Assembly: GCF_034718895.1 (NCBI RefSeq) | Contig: NZ_JAYERP010000001.1 | Coordinates: 496,001-560,000 of the forward strand | Source of the DNA: Paenibacillus phoenicis | Lineage (GTDB): Bacteria; Bacillota; Bacilli; Paenibacillales; Paenibacillaceae | Length of the DNA: 64,000 nt | Direction of reading: 5' to 3' | Shown here: piece after piece, positions 44,654 to 53,237 of the stretch | How the letters are laid out: the number at the start of each line of letters is the position of its first letter | How positions within the stretch are numbered: position 1 is the first letter of the stretch | The notes under the pieces: generated by a model | Databases searched by the model: none | Told to the model about the DNA's origin: nothing | Seen by the model: only the letters and a program-made list of their open reading frames with translations | Position numbers and translations under genes: made by a program

Positions 44654-46357
44654 ATGATCATGATCCGACCCAATGCTGTCCGTGACATCCAGAGAATACT
44701 CCGCACTTTCCTACTCTGTATGATTCTTGCTGCTTTGACCTTAAGTAACTCCATGTTTGTTCCTTCTGCCCAAGCCGCAGAGGGAGATTCCGGCATGAAT
44801 GTGTCGAGAATTGAGCAAAGCGGTTTCCTGAAAGCCAACGGTACGGTGCTGCGGGACAACTACGGCACAGGCAATATCGTCAATCTGCGGGGGACCAACC
44901 TAGGCGGTTGGTTGTTGCAGGAGAGCTGGATGTCACCGCTTGGCGTGAAGGACGAATGGACGCTGCGTGAAACGTTGACGAGCCTGCATGGCGCGCAAAC
45001 GGCGGAAAGCCTGATCAAAACGTATCAAGACGCTTGGCTGACTACGCGGGATTTGGACAATATCAAAAACATGGGGATGAATATGGTCCGCGTGCCTATT
45101 CTGTACCTGGAGCTGATGGACAAGTACGGCAATTGGAAGGCGGATCCGTGGAGCAAGCTGGATTGGCTCGTCCGCGAAGCGGGGAATCGGGGCATTTACG
45201 TTCTGCTGGATCTGCACGGTACGTTTGGGGCCCAGAACACCTTCGATAACTCGGGCGAGGTCAACTCGGATCCGCAGCTGTGGAAGAACCAGCAGTATCA
45301 GGATCGTACCGTCCGGTTGTGGGAAGGGATTGCAGCCCATTTTAAAGGCAATCCGACCGTGGCAGGTTACGATCTGTTAAATGAACCTGACCGGGTGAGC
45401 AAGGAGCAGTTGAACGCTTTTTATGACCGACTCTATAAGGCGATCCGCGCAATCGATCCCGATCATACGATCTTCATCGAAGCGGCCTGGAACTGGAACC
45501 AGCTCTATGACCCGGATACGTTTGGTTGGACTAACGTGGTGTACGAGATGCACTATTACGCGATGGCCGGCAACGAGGCTTCTGATTGGAATGTGCAGAA
45601 CAATCTGGTGAACACCGCTTTGCAAGGACTGCGCGATCACCAAGCCCGGTGGAACGTGCCGGTGTATGTCGGAGAATTTTGCCTGTTTGATTTTACCGAT
45701 CTGTGGGAGAAGTTCTTGGCTGGAATGAACGCCTCCAATATCTCTTGGACGAACTGGACGTATAAGGTCAGCTCGAACTACGGGAACTGGGGTTACTTCA
45801 ACAACAACCCAAATCCGGTGCCAAACATCTTAAGAGACAGCCCGGCGACGATCGCCGCTAAATGGAGCAAATTTAATACTGAGAATTTTCGGCCAAACAC
45901 CACACTGCAAAATTTGGTGAAAAAATATACGACCGGGTCAACCCCGCCTCCTACGCCTACCGGGTTCGTTTATTTGATTTCGGAAGCGAATAAGAAGATC
46001 GTCAGCGCGGAGAACGCCGGCAGCGCTCCGCTGGTCGCAAATCGCGATACAGCCCAGGATTGGGAGCTGTTCGAAATCATCAACAACAATGATGGAACGA
46101 TTTCGTTGAAATCCAAAATCAATGGAAAATACGTCACCGCGGACTTGAACGACGGCGGCAAGCTGATTGCCCGCGGCGAGAGCATTCAACTATGGGAGAA
46201 GTTCCGGAAGGAACAGCTGGCCGACGGGACGATCGCCTTGTTCGCCTTGGCCAATGACAAGTACGTGACAGTGGAATTGAATAACGGAGCTGGACTGGTG
46301 GCTAACCGGGATCAGGTTGGGGGCGCTTGGGAAGCCTTTTGGCTGATTACCCAGTAA
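44654..46357 (+). CDS. Secreted GH5 glucanase with C-terminal beta-trefoil (fascin-like) module
   Basis: 567 residues. Signal peptide to about AQA-AEG (residue about 42). GH5 catalytic domain at about 60-410: NLRGTNLGGWLLQESWMSPL resembles exo-1,3-beta-glucanases; acid/base Glu in GYDLLNEPDR; nucleophile Glu in VYVGEFCLFDF. A PPPTPT linker leads to a repeat-containing domain (about 435-567) with GTISLKSKINGKYVTADLN and ALANDKYVTVELNNGAGLVA, typical of fascin-like beta-trefoils that bind carbohydrate. Probable target: beta-1,3-glucan of fungal walls. Starts after AGGAGGATTTGTG. Confidence 0.9.
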   Translation: MIMIRPNAVRDIQRILRTFLLCMILAALTLSNSMFVPSAQAAEGDSGMNVSRIEQSGFLKANGTVLRDNYGTGNIVNLRGTNLGGWLLQESWMSPLGVKDEWTLRETLTSLHGAQTAESLIKTYQDAWLTTRDLDNIKNMGMNMVRVPILYLELMDKYGNWKADPWSKLDWLVREAGNRGIYVLLDLHGTFGAQNTFDNSGEVNSDPQLWKNQQYQDRTVRLWEGIAAHFKGNPTVAGYDLLNEPDRVSKEQLNAFYDRLYKAIRAIDPDHTIFIEAAWNWNQLYDPDTFGWTNVVYEMHYYAMAGNEASDWNVQNNLVNTALQGLRDHQARWNVPVYVGEFCLFDFTDLWEKFLAGMNASNISWTNWTYKVSSNYGNWGYFNNNPNPVPNILRDSPATIAAKWSKFNTENFRPNTTLQNLVKKYTTGSTPPPTPTGFVYLISEANKKIVSAENAGSAPLVANRDTAQDWELFEIINNNDGTISLKSKINGKYVTADLNDGGKLIARGESIQLWEKFRKEQLADGTIALFALANDKYVTVELNNGAGLVANRDQVGGAWEAFWLITQ

Positions 46358-46378
46358 TGGCAGCCGAAGCTCAGACAA

Positions 46379-46417
46379 AGGCAACGGGGAAGTGTATACG
46401 TCCCCGTTGTCTTTTTT
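46379..46417 (+). terminator. Terminator of the GH5 gene, joined to a 121-bp repeat
   Basis: CAACGGGGA pairs with TCCCCGTTG around AGTGTATACG, followed by TCTTTTTT. The second copy of the 121-bp repeat begins in this T-run. Confidence 0.9.
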
Positions 46418-46532
46418 AAGATATCAGAAAGTATAAACTTCGGGGCATTGGCATCCTGATATCGCAAGAAAAACTTCCGCTAAACGCGGTCTGTCTACTT
46501 TGAATGTACGTCGATAGACGTTTTTCTTATGC
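46412..46532. repeat. 121-bp interspersed repeat, copy 2
   Basis: 119 of 121 bases match the copy at 19144-19264, 27 kb away. Same orientation and same placement at a terminator T-tract. Confidence 0.9.
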
Positions 46533-46616
46533 AAACTTCCGGACGGGATTCATTGATAAAATTTGCTTAAATTGGGAATAACATATCCACACTCTTTGGT
46601 GAAAGGAGGAAATCCC

Positions 46617-46745
46617 TTGCAGATCAAGGAACGCCTTCATTCTTCAGTCGATGAGAACATCGCATTATTCAAACGGATATTTCCCGGCGATTCCACTATT
46701 AAATTCCGTAAATTTCAACATCGAGGTCAGTGGAAAAGTCGGTGA
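46617..46745 (+). pseudogene. Germinant receptor A-subunit remnant (N-terminal 42 residues)
   Basis: TTG 46617 after AAAGGAGGAAATCCC begins a GerKA/GerAA-like N-terminus (ERLHSSVDENIALFKRIFPG then DSTIKFRKF), which ends at a stop after 42 codons. A-subunits have about 500 residues. The good ribosome site shows this was once a real gene. Confidence 0.55.
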
Positions 46746-46759
46746 TTGGGCCACCCTAG

Positions 46760-46921
46760 GGGTTTACCGAAACGTTGATTACCAATTTGTCGACCGCCCC
46801 GGTCATGGAATTGTTTGATTTCGCCGATACGGTGAATACACCTGGCATTAGCAGCATACTCCCGATGATTAGCCTGAAGGATCATCAGCGGTCGAAATCC
46901 GGGTCAATACGCACACCGTAA
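46760..46921 (+). pseudogene. Possible germinant receptor C-subunit remnant
   Basis: Open only between TAG (46757-46759) and TAA (46919-46921). The stretch TAPVMELFDFADTVNTPGIS then SILPMISLK resembles the middle of GerAC/GerKC lipoproteins. It has no start signal. The assignment rests on weak similarity and on the flanking A and B remnants. Confidence 0.35.
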
Positions 46922-47140
46922 TTGGGACTTTTGATTACGTATTTAGCCAACTCGTTGTACAACAACATTATGGAGATGTGGGATTTTGCAATGAAGACCT
47001 ATGACTTCTACGAATTTCCATTTCAGGTTATTTTTCCAATCTTGTTGCTGCTGGGGGCCGAGATCAAGAGACGTTGGGGAACTCGGGCGAAATTAGGATC
47101 ATGCTTCGGTTTACAAGGAATGCTGATTGACATATCATGA
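46922..47140 (+). pseudogene. Germinant receptor B-subunit (spore permease) remnant
   Basis: The stretch NNIMEMWDFAMKTYDFYEFP then FQVIFPILLLLGAEIKRRWG matches the last membrane helix and basic tail of GerKB/GerAB permeases (about 365 residues when complete). Only the C-terminal end survives. Confidence 0.5.
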
Positions 47141-47172
47141 GGCTATATCATACATACGGAAGGAATGTGGAG

Positions 47173-47871
47173 ATGGAGAGACAGGCTGTCAAGCTTTCTA
47201 GGCCGGAAGCGATGATCTTTGACATGGACGGGACGTTATTCAAAACAGAAACGCTGCTCATACCGGTTTTTCATAAGGTGTTTGACCAGTTGCGAAAAGA
47301 AGGGTTGTATGCCGGGGAGACGCCGCCGGAAGAATTGATCCTGAGCTGCTTGGGGATGCTGCTGCCGGACATCTGGCGCCGGGTGATTCCGAACCATAGC
47401 GAGACGGTGCATCGCCGGGCCGATGAACTGCTGCTGGAATATGAGCTGGAAGGGCTGCAGCAGCTGGCTACCGAGTTGTATCCGCAAGTGCCGGAAACGT
47501 TGCAGGAGCTCAAAGCACGGGGCGTACGGCTGTTTGTTGCCAGCAACGGGCTAGAGCATTATGTCAAAGGAGTGGCCGAGGCGCATGGAATTGCTCCGCT
47601 GTTTGAAGGGCTCTTTAGCGCAGGGGAGTTTCAAACGGCGACCAAAGTCGATCTCGTCAAGTTGCTCCTAGATCGGCATGGCATCACCCGCGCGTGGATG
47701 ATTGGGGACCGCTCCTCGGATGTTGAAGCGGGCAAACGGAACGGGCTAGCCGTGATCGGCTGCGCCTATGCCGGCTTCGGGGATGACCGGGAGCTGGCCG
47801 GCTCCGACGTGCGGATTCGCAACTTCGATGAACTGATCTCCTTGTATGATCAGGCGGCGGAGGAAGCGTAA
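47173..47871 (+). CDS. HAD-superfamily phosphatase
   Basis: 232 residues. Motif I IFDMDGTLFKTE, motif II LFVASNGLEHY, motif III Lys in FQTATKVDLVK, and motif IV WMIGDRSSDVEAGKRNGL. A helical cap sits between motifs I and II (about 25-100), as in phosphoglycolate-phosphatase-like subfamily I members. Substrate unknown. ATG 47173 follows GGAAGGAATGTGG; twelve earlier in-frame codons overlap the ger remnant and are dropped. Confidence 0.9.
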   Translation: MERQAVKLSRPEAMIFDMDGTLFKTETLLIPVFHKVFDQLRKEGLYAGETPPEELILSCLGMLLPDIWRRVIPNHSETVHRRADELLLEYELEGLQQLATELYPQVPETLQELKARGVRLFVASNGLEHYVKGVAEAHGIAPLFEGLFSAGEFQTATKVDLVKLLLDRHGITRAWMIGDRSSDVEAGKRNGLAVIGCAYAGFGDDRELAGSDVRIRNFDELISLYDQAAEEA

Positions 47872-47888
47872 TAGGCAAATAACAAGCA

Positions 47889-47931
47889 GTAAGCCGCTTC
47901 CCTCCTAATTGGAGGGGGAAGCGGCTTTTTG
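47889..47931. terminator. Bidirectional terminator overlapping a coding end
   Basis: AAGCCGCTTCCC pairs with GGAAGCGGCTT plus an inner TCC/GGA, with T-runs on the plus side. The TAG stop of the minus-strand ATP-grasp gene (47905-47907) lies inside this hairpin. Confidence 0.85.
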
Positions 47932-49014
47932 CTTATGCAGCCATAACGCGTATTCCAGCGGCCTAATGATCGCTGCGCGGTACGCTTGGGAGTCGCCCGA
48001 TTGATGGAACACTTCGCGGGCAGGTTTGGGGTTCACCTCAAGCAGGTAGATCTGGCCATGGCGGTTGATCGCCAAATCTAGTGCCAGCTCGCACAAGGCC
48101 CCAAACGTCTCCTCGAGGTAGGCTGCGACCTCCAGACTGAGCTTCTCCGCCGTCCGGCGCACCTCCTGCTGCCGCTCCTCGCTTGGGATCCACTGCTTCA
48201 GCAGCGTATTCATCGCCACGGCATGACCGCCGCCGTGGAGATTGGAGGTGACGCTGCGGGGAGGACCCACCCTTCCGGCGCAGCCGGTCACTTCCCATTG
48301 GCCTTGACCGTTCTTCTGCACCAGCATCCGGTAGTCGTGAACGCGGCCGCTGGGCAGCTTGATCTGGATGCCCTGCTGGGCGATGAAGCGTCCGCTTCCT
48401 TTCCAGCCCAGCAGGAACGTGCCCAGCCGGGATTTGTGGATTTTCTGGGGAGCGATGATATTGCGGTTCTGTCTCCGTCCCTGGATCAGGAAGAGATTGC
48501 TGTCCAGGCGTTCTACCCGCAGGATGCCGCGGCCTCCCGTGCCGTTAATCGGTTTGACGTAGACGGCGGAATACTTTTTGAGCAGGTTAAACACATCGCT
48601 GCTGCTTTGAAATAACACCGTCTCCGGCAGGTTGGACCGGAATCGGCTTTTGCGGGACAAGGTTTGATATATCGTCCACTTATTGCGCAGCGGCCGGTTG
48701 AGGAAGGTCAGATGACGGTAACGCGCCCGAAACTTCAGCAGCTGCTCGAACCGCTTGCTGCGCTGGATCCGGCAGCGGTCAAAGATCAGGTCTGGGAAGC
48801 TGCGCCATTTGCGGAACCATTTCTTGCCCTTTGGATCGTACTCGAGGGCAAGGATCTGCTTTTTCTGGTCAATCACGTCCATTGGGGTGAACACGAATAT
48901 GTCCAGGCCCATTTTTTTTCCCTCAGTGATCATGCGCTGGTAGATATGGCGTTCCTCCAGCAGCTTCTTGTCATTGAGGTACAAGGTCAGGATGCCCAGG
49001 ACGGGTTGTGACAA
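47905..49014 (-). CDS. YheC/YheD-type ATP-grasp spore coat protein (copy 1)
   Basis: About 369 residues from TTG 49014 (AGAAGG, 8-bp spacing); GTG 49023 sits against the ribosome site. N-terminal sandwich (VLGILTLYLNDKKLLEERHI), RSFPDLIFDRCRIQRSKRF, then ATP-grasp: YVKPINGTGGRGILRVERLD, FIAQQGIQI, DYRMLVQKNGQGQWEVTGCA and ELALDLAINRHGQIYLLEVNPKP with the metal-binding Glu/Asn. Family members are spore coat-associated; the carboxylate ligated is unknown. Last gene of the cluster, ending at a shared terminator. Confidence 0.88.
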   Translation of the reverse strand: MSQPVLGILTLYLNDKKLLEERHIYQRMITEGKKMGLDIFVFTPMDVIDQKKQILALEYDPKGKKWFRKWRSFPDLIFDRCRIQRSKRFEQLLKFRARYRHLTFLNRPLRNKWTIYQTLSRKSRFRSNLPETVLFQSSSDVFNLLKKYSAVYVKPINGTGGRGILRVERLDSNLFLIQGRRQNRNIIAPQKIHKSRLGTFLLGWKGSGRFIAQQGIQIKLPSGRVHDYRMLVQKNGQGQWEVTGCAGRVGPPRSVTSNLHGGGHAVAMNTLLKQWIPSEERQQEVRRTAEKLSLEVAAYLEETFGALCELALDLAINRHGQIYLLEVNPKPAREVFHQSGDSQAYRAAIIRPLEYALWLHKQKAASPSN

Positions 49015-49525
49015 TAATATCACCTTCTTTGCTGGTATGGGAGACCGACGTTGCAGGCGTTGGGGAAACGGGCCGGGTCTCCAGCAGAAGCAGCGGTTTC
49101 CCGTTCGGATCCCGGGTCAGGCCCGAAGCGTAAATCCCTGCACGAAAGCACATGCGCAAGCTCTGAATCTGACTCAACGCCACCCGGAAGCTAAGCTGCC
49201 CCAGCCGAGTCAGCTGGGCTTGGAGCAGCCCCGCGCCGATCCCGCGGCCGCGGTACAGCGGATGGACGACGACGACGCATAGCTTGCGGCCGTAATCCAT
49301 GACGCAAGAGGCGCCGGCCAGCCGCTCCCCGTCCTCCGCTCGGATGCGGGCAACGAGCAAGGAGCAGCCAGGCCGCTTCAAGTCACTTGGCGTCAGCCGG
49401 AGCAGATTCCGGAGGACGGTGGGCGGAACGCGGCCGGAGTTATATTTTCGGATGAAAGCTAATATTTCACTGTGCTGCGGCTCCCAAGGAGTCTCATCGT
49501 CCACGAACACGGCTCGGATCTCCAT
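48971..49525 (-). CDS. GNAT-type N-acetyltransferase
   Basis: 184 residues. CoA-binding motif VVVHPLYRGRGIGAGLLQAQ, preceded by GASCVMDYGRKLC. The C-terminal 20 residues are polar and disordered-looking. ATG 49525 follows AAAGGAGGACGGTCGTG; 41 upstream codons are dropped. It overlaps the next ATP-grasp gene by 44 bp and lies between two ATP-grasp genes, so it probably acts in the same spore process, perhaps on the same product (inference). Confidence 0.8.
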   Translation of the reverse strand: MEIRAVFVDDETPWEPQHSEILAFIRKYNSGRVPPTVLRNLLRLTPSDLKRPGCSLLVARIRAEDGERLAGASCVMDYGRKLCVVVVHPLYRGRGIGAGLLQAQLTRLGQLSFRVALSQIQSLRMCFRAGIYASGLTRDPNGKPLLLLETRPVSPTPATSVSHTSKEGDIIVTTRPGHPDLVPQ

Positions 49526-49562
49526 CACGACCGTCCTCCTTTCGTGTTGATATTCGTTCGTT

Positions 49563-50687
49563 TCAAGGTTTGTGTTTCGGTTGGCGGTATAAATACTGGC
49601 TGTATTGAAAAATCCGCTCCAGCGATTTCTTGCGAATATGCGGCTCATCGAACTTCATCGGCTTGGCGTTCGCTTCGAAAAACCACAGGCGTCCGTCGGT
49701 GTCCACCCCAAGATCCATGGACATCTCCCCAAGCAGGAAGCCCGATTCCTTCTCGATTTGCTTGGCGATCAAGAGGGCGCTGGACTTAATCCGGCTGAGG
49801 AGCAGTGTCGTCATATCGGACCCGAAGGCGGGGAGAAGCATCTTCTCCGGGTCTTCAATGCTGCCGCCTTGCGGAACATGGGTTGTAATCCGTTTCGGTC
49901 CGGCCAGACGGGCGCCGATCCCGGTCACCATCCAAATGCCTTTGCCGTTCTTTTGCACGAGCACGCGCATGTCGAAGTGGCGTCCACGATAGGAGGTTAG
50001 CTCGATGCCCTCCTGCATGATGTAGGGCGTCATCCCGGCTTCTCTTTTGATTCTCCTCCACAACAAGGGCAGCTTGGCGGTTCGATAAATGATGTTTCGG
50101 CGCTTCTTCCCTTGGATTGTCAGCCGGTAAGGTCTCGGATGATCCACGTCCAGTCGTAGCAGCATGATCCCTTTTCCGGCTTTTCCGCCCTCAGGCTTAA
50201 GGTACAGGGAGCCGTATTTCTCCAGCATCGCGGTCAGCGTTTTGGGTCCTAGCATTTTTTTCGTGTCCGGCACAAGCGTTTTGGTCGCCCGGCCTTTCTT
50301 CAGCCATTCAAATAGTCGCCGTTTATTGAAGAAAAAAGGATTAAACAGATGAATCGATTCATGCTGGATCACCTCATCGATTTTGCGGCGCACCTCCGGC
50401 TTCTTCTCATCCTCCCGGAGGGGGATGCGGTTGTAGATGACGTCGGGCAAGGGGAACCAATGCTTCTTCCACGTCTTCTCCTCCGGGTGGAACAAATATC
50501 CTTGGACGCGTTTGGCGCTAAGCTTCAAGTCTTTGGCCGTTAAGACATATACGGGACAATCCAGCTCTTGCCCGGTTTTGACGAGGTCTCTGAAGTTGCT
50601 GCGGTTACCGCGGAATAGCCGGACGTTATCATCCACGGTCAGCACGGCGACGACGGGCTTCTTCTCGTTCAATACTGGATTGTTCAT
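49563..50687 (-). CDS. YheC/YheD-type ATP-grasp protein (copy 2)
   Basis: 374 residues. N-terminal VVAVLTVDDNVRLFRGNRSN, PDVIYNRIPLREDEKKPEVR, ATP-grasp core YLKPEGGKAGKGIMLLRLDV, YIMQEGIELTSYRGRHFDMR then VLVQKNGKGIWMVTGIGARL, and GEMSMDLGVDTDGRLWFFEANAKP. Related in plan to the other four but clearly divergent. ATG 50687 follows GGAGGAGAGATGGCTC and overlaps the end of the upstream 458-residue gene by 4 bp. Confidence 0.9.
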   Translation of the reverse strand: MNNPVLNEKKPVVAVLTVDDNVRLFRGNRSNFRDLVKTGQELDCPVYVLTAKDLKLSAKRVQGYLFHPEEKTWKKHWFPLPDVIYNRIPLREDEKKPEVRRKIDEVIQHESIHLFNPFFFNKRRLFEWLKKGRATKTLVPDTKKMLGPKTLTAMLEKYGSLYLKPEGGKAGKGIMLLRLDVDHPRPYRLTIQGKKRRNIIYRTAKLPLLWRRIKREAGMTPYIMQEGIELTSYRGRHFDMRVLVQKNGKGIWMVTGIGARLAGPKRITTHVPQGGSIEDPEKMLLPAFGSDMTTLLLSRIKSSALLIAKQIEKESGFLLGEMSMDLGVDTDGRLWFFEANAKPMKFDEPHIRKKSLERIFQYSQYLYRQPKHKP

Positions 50688-52060
50688 GAGCCATCTCTCC
50701 TCCGGAATTTGCTCAAGTAGAGGCAATGATCCAGGATGTGGTCTACTGACGCCTTCCCTTCTGCCCGAAGTGAAGGGTGTTTAAAGATCGAACGGCCTGG
50801 CTTGGCGTTCGCTTCGAACATCCAAATTTTCTCTTCCCGGTCGATCCCGATATCAAATCCGATCTCGCCGATCAAATGCTGCTGATGGGATTCAATCGCT
50901 TCGGCCAACGTGATCGCGACGGCTTTCGCGTTCCGCAGCACCTCATCGGCACGCGAGCCAAATGCGCGGGTGAGCGCCTGCTCTGGAGTGAGCAGGGAGC
51001 CGCCGTTCTTCAAGTGCGTGGTTACGCTGCCTTTGCCGGCTTTTTTCGCGCCGATGCCAACGACAACCCATTGGTTCTTCCCGTTCTTGTGCATGTGGAA
51101 GCGGAAATCGATCGGGCAGTTGTCGATTTCGATGAGACGAATCCCCTGCTGGGCCACGTATCCGCGGAGCGCCCGGCCGTGTCTGGCTTGCAGCGTGCGC
51201 ATTAGGCTGTTGAAGGAAGAGAAGCGCAGCAGGGCGTTCCGGCCATTTTTCCGATACCTGGCATAATAACCGCTTCTCGGGATGTAGGACAGGCGATATA
51301 TCCCGTTGCCCAGACTGCCGCTGTTCGGCTTGTAATAAACCAGGGAATGCCGGTCCAGCATCTCCTTAATTTGCTCCGGCGTCGGACTCATAATCGATTC
51401 GGGCACGTAGCGTCCCACCGTCGGGTCTTTCTCCAGCAGGCGGTAAATATCGGATTTATTAAAAAAACTCCAGTTAAAGAAAGGAATCCTCCGGCGGACG
51501 AACCGGTCCCGAAGCTGACTGATCGAGCTGGTCGTTTCGGCTCGGCGACTGGGGAGGCGGTTATACACCACGTCGGGCAGCGGTACCCGCTTCCGCACGA
51601 ACCGCCCAGCTTCGTTCAGAAAGTAGCCGTTCACCGTTTCGTCTCCCCAATGGATATCCCGCGGGGTGAACGCGAAGATATAGGATATCCGGCTTCCCTG
51701 CCGAAGGAGTTGCTTGATGAATGCGGTGCGCGAGCCAAACGGGTTCGTTGGCGAGGACGTGGGGCCGTCGGACAACACGCCGATAAGCGGGCCGATCTGC
51801 ACTTCTCCCTCTTGCTGGCTGCGGAGGTAGACGCCGCCGGGTTTGGGGATTTTAATGCCTCTGCGAACGCCGCTGGCAAGGTACAAGTGGTTTCCCGCTT
51901 TATTAATCCGTTTGATGGTGGCGGGGACCCGATCTCCCCCGAGTCTCAGATGAACCAACTTTTTTCCGGACAGCTTCAGATTCTTCATAAGAGCCCCTGA
52001 CACGTAAACCACCCGGTCGGGGGCTTGCGTGAAATGGACGTTGCAAAAAGTCAAACTCAT
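50684..52060 (-). CDS. yheD: YheD-type ATP-grasp protein, long form (copy 3)
   Basis: 458 residues. An extra N-terminal domain (about 1-90; NLKLSGKKLVHLRLGGDRVP) marks the long YheD form. Then IGVLSDGPTSSPTNPFGSRT, PDVVYNRLPSRRAE, ATP-grasp YYKPNSGSLGNGIYRLSYIP, YVAQQGIRLIEIDNCPIDFR and GEIGFDIGIDREEKIWMFEA then NAKPGR. ATG 52060 follows TTAGGAGGATAAAATCC; 51 codons upstream run into the neighbour gene and are rejected. Confidence 0.92.
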   Translation of the reverse strand: MSLTFCNVHFTQAPDRVVYVSGALMKNLKLSGKKLVHLRLGGDRVPATIKRINKAGNHLYLASGVRRGIKIPKPGGVYLRSQQEGEVQIGPLIGVLSDGPTSSPTNPFGSRTAFIKQLLRQGSRISYIFAFTPRDIHWGDETVNGYFLNEAGRFVRKRVPLPDVVYNRLPSRRAETTSSISQLRDRFVRRRIPFFNWSFFNKSDIYRLLEKDPTVGRYVPESIMSPTPEQIKEMLDRHSLVYYKPNSGSLGNGIYRLSYIPRSGYYARYRKNGRNALLRFSSFNSLMRTLQARHGRALRGYVAQQGIRLIEIDNCPIDFRFHMHKNGKNQWVVVGIGAKKAGKGSVTTHLKNGGSLLTPEQALTRAFGSRADEVLRNAKAVAITLAEAIESHQQHLIGEIGFDIGIDREEKIWMFEANAKPGRSIFKHPSLRAEGKASVDHILDHCLYLSKFRRRDGS

Positions 52061-52083
52061 GGATTTTATCCTCCTAAAAGTGA

Positions 52084-53196
52084 TCAGGGTTTGCTCAGCA
52101 GTAAATAGCGGGCATAGCCTATCGGATTTTCCAGCGACCTTCTGGCGGTTTCCGGATCGCCGATCCGAAAGAACGAGGAGCGCCCCGGTTTGGAGTTGAC
52201 CTCCAGCACCCATACACGGCCTTGGCGGTCAACGCCGAAATCAAGGCCCAGCTCCGCCAGCCTGCCGAAACGGGTCTCCAGATAGGCCGGAATCAAGAGT
52301 GACAGTTTGCGGATTGCGGCTTCAGCGGCTTTGCCTTCAGACTCCCCGAGTTCGCGAATGAGATAAGGCAGTGCCCGATGGGCGGTACCGCCTCCATGCA
52401 AATTGGAGGTTAGCGAATCCTTGCGGCCCGCGCGGACCGCCATCCCCGTCAAGCTCCATTCGCCCTTGGCGTCTTTCTGCATGAGGACGCGGACATCAAA
52501 GGGTTCGCCGTCCGAGCTGTTCAACTGCAAATACGGCTGAACCAGGAACGGCTGTCTCCCGGTAAAGCGGTCAATCCAATCCAGCCCTGCTCGCTTGGTG
52601 GAAAAGCGACGCCGGAAGACCGTATTCCGCCCGCTCCGGCCGACAACCCTGACTTCATCACGCGGCAGATGCCATTTGACGTGCAGCGTCCGTTTGCCGT
52701 GCGTACCGTTCCGCGGCTTCAGGAAGGCTTCCCCGTCATGGGCTTGCAGCCATTGGTCCAGCTGAGCCTGCCCTTGGTACAGCGCCGTTTCCGGTAAATA
52801 TTCGGCAACCTCCGGGCATTCAAGCAGAGCTTGGTATACCGCCCATTTCCCCGCAAGACCCCGGGCCAAATAAACGAAGGGATGCTCTTTCGCCAGCCGT
52901 TCGAGCAAACGATGCTTGCGCAGCTGCTGCTTGCGGTCATGGATCAGGCAGCGGTCGTAAATGATGTCCGGCCGGGGGCACCATTTGCGAATCCAGGTTC
53001 CGTGTTCAAAGGTGTAGGCGGGAATGCCGGCAGCGTTCCCCAAAGCGATCCAGCTGAGGCAGAAGACGTACACGTGAAGCCCATGCCTTGCGCCGATGCG
53101 GCATAATCTGCGGCAGAACGCAACTTCCGCGAAGGGGAGCGGACCGCTGCTTTCGGAGACCAGGATGCCAACGTTCCCTTGTGATGTTTTGTACAT
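52084..53196 (-). CDS. yheC: YheC-type ATP-grasp protein, short form (copy 4)
   Basis: 370 residues. NVGILVSESSGPLPFAEVAF, RPDIIYDRCLIHDRKQQLRK, FLKPRNGTHGKRTLHVKWHL, FLVQPYLQLN, DVRVLMQKDAKGEWSLTGMA and ELGLDFGVDRQGRVWVLEVN then SKPGRS. Closest in layout to copy 1 (same DIIYDRC block and TSNLHGGG). Starts at ATG after GGAAGGAGGGAATCAGCC. Confidence 0.92.
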   Translation of the reverse strand: MYKTSQGNVGILVSESSGPLPFAEVAFCRRLCRIGARHGLHVYVFCLSWIALGNAAGIPAYTFEHGTWIRKWCPRPDIIYDRCLIHDRKQQLRKHRLLERLAKEHPFVYLARGLAGKWAVYQALLECPEVAEYLPETALYQGQAQLDQWLQAHDGEAFLKPRNGTHGKRTLHVKWHLPRDEVRVVGRSGRNTVFRRRFSTKRAGLDWIDRFTGRQPFLVQPYLQLNSSDGEPFDVRVLMQKDAKGEWSLTGMAVRAGRKDSLTSNLHGGGTAHRALPYLIRELGESEGKAAEAAIRKLSLLIPAYLETRFGRLAELGLDFGVDRQGRVWVLEVNSKPGRSSFFRIGDPETARRSLENPIGYARYLLLSKP

Positions 53197-53237
53197 GGCT
53201 GATTCCCTCCTTCCAAGAGGCCCTCCAAGGGCAACCT

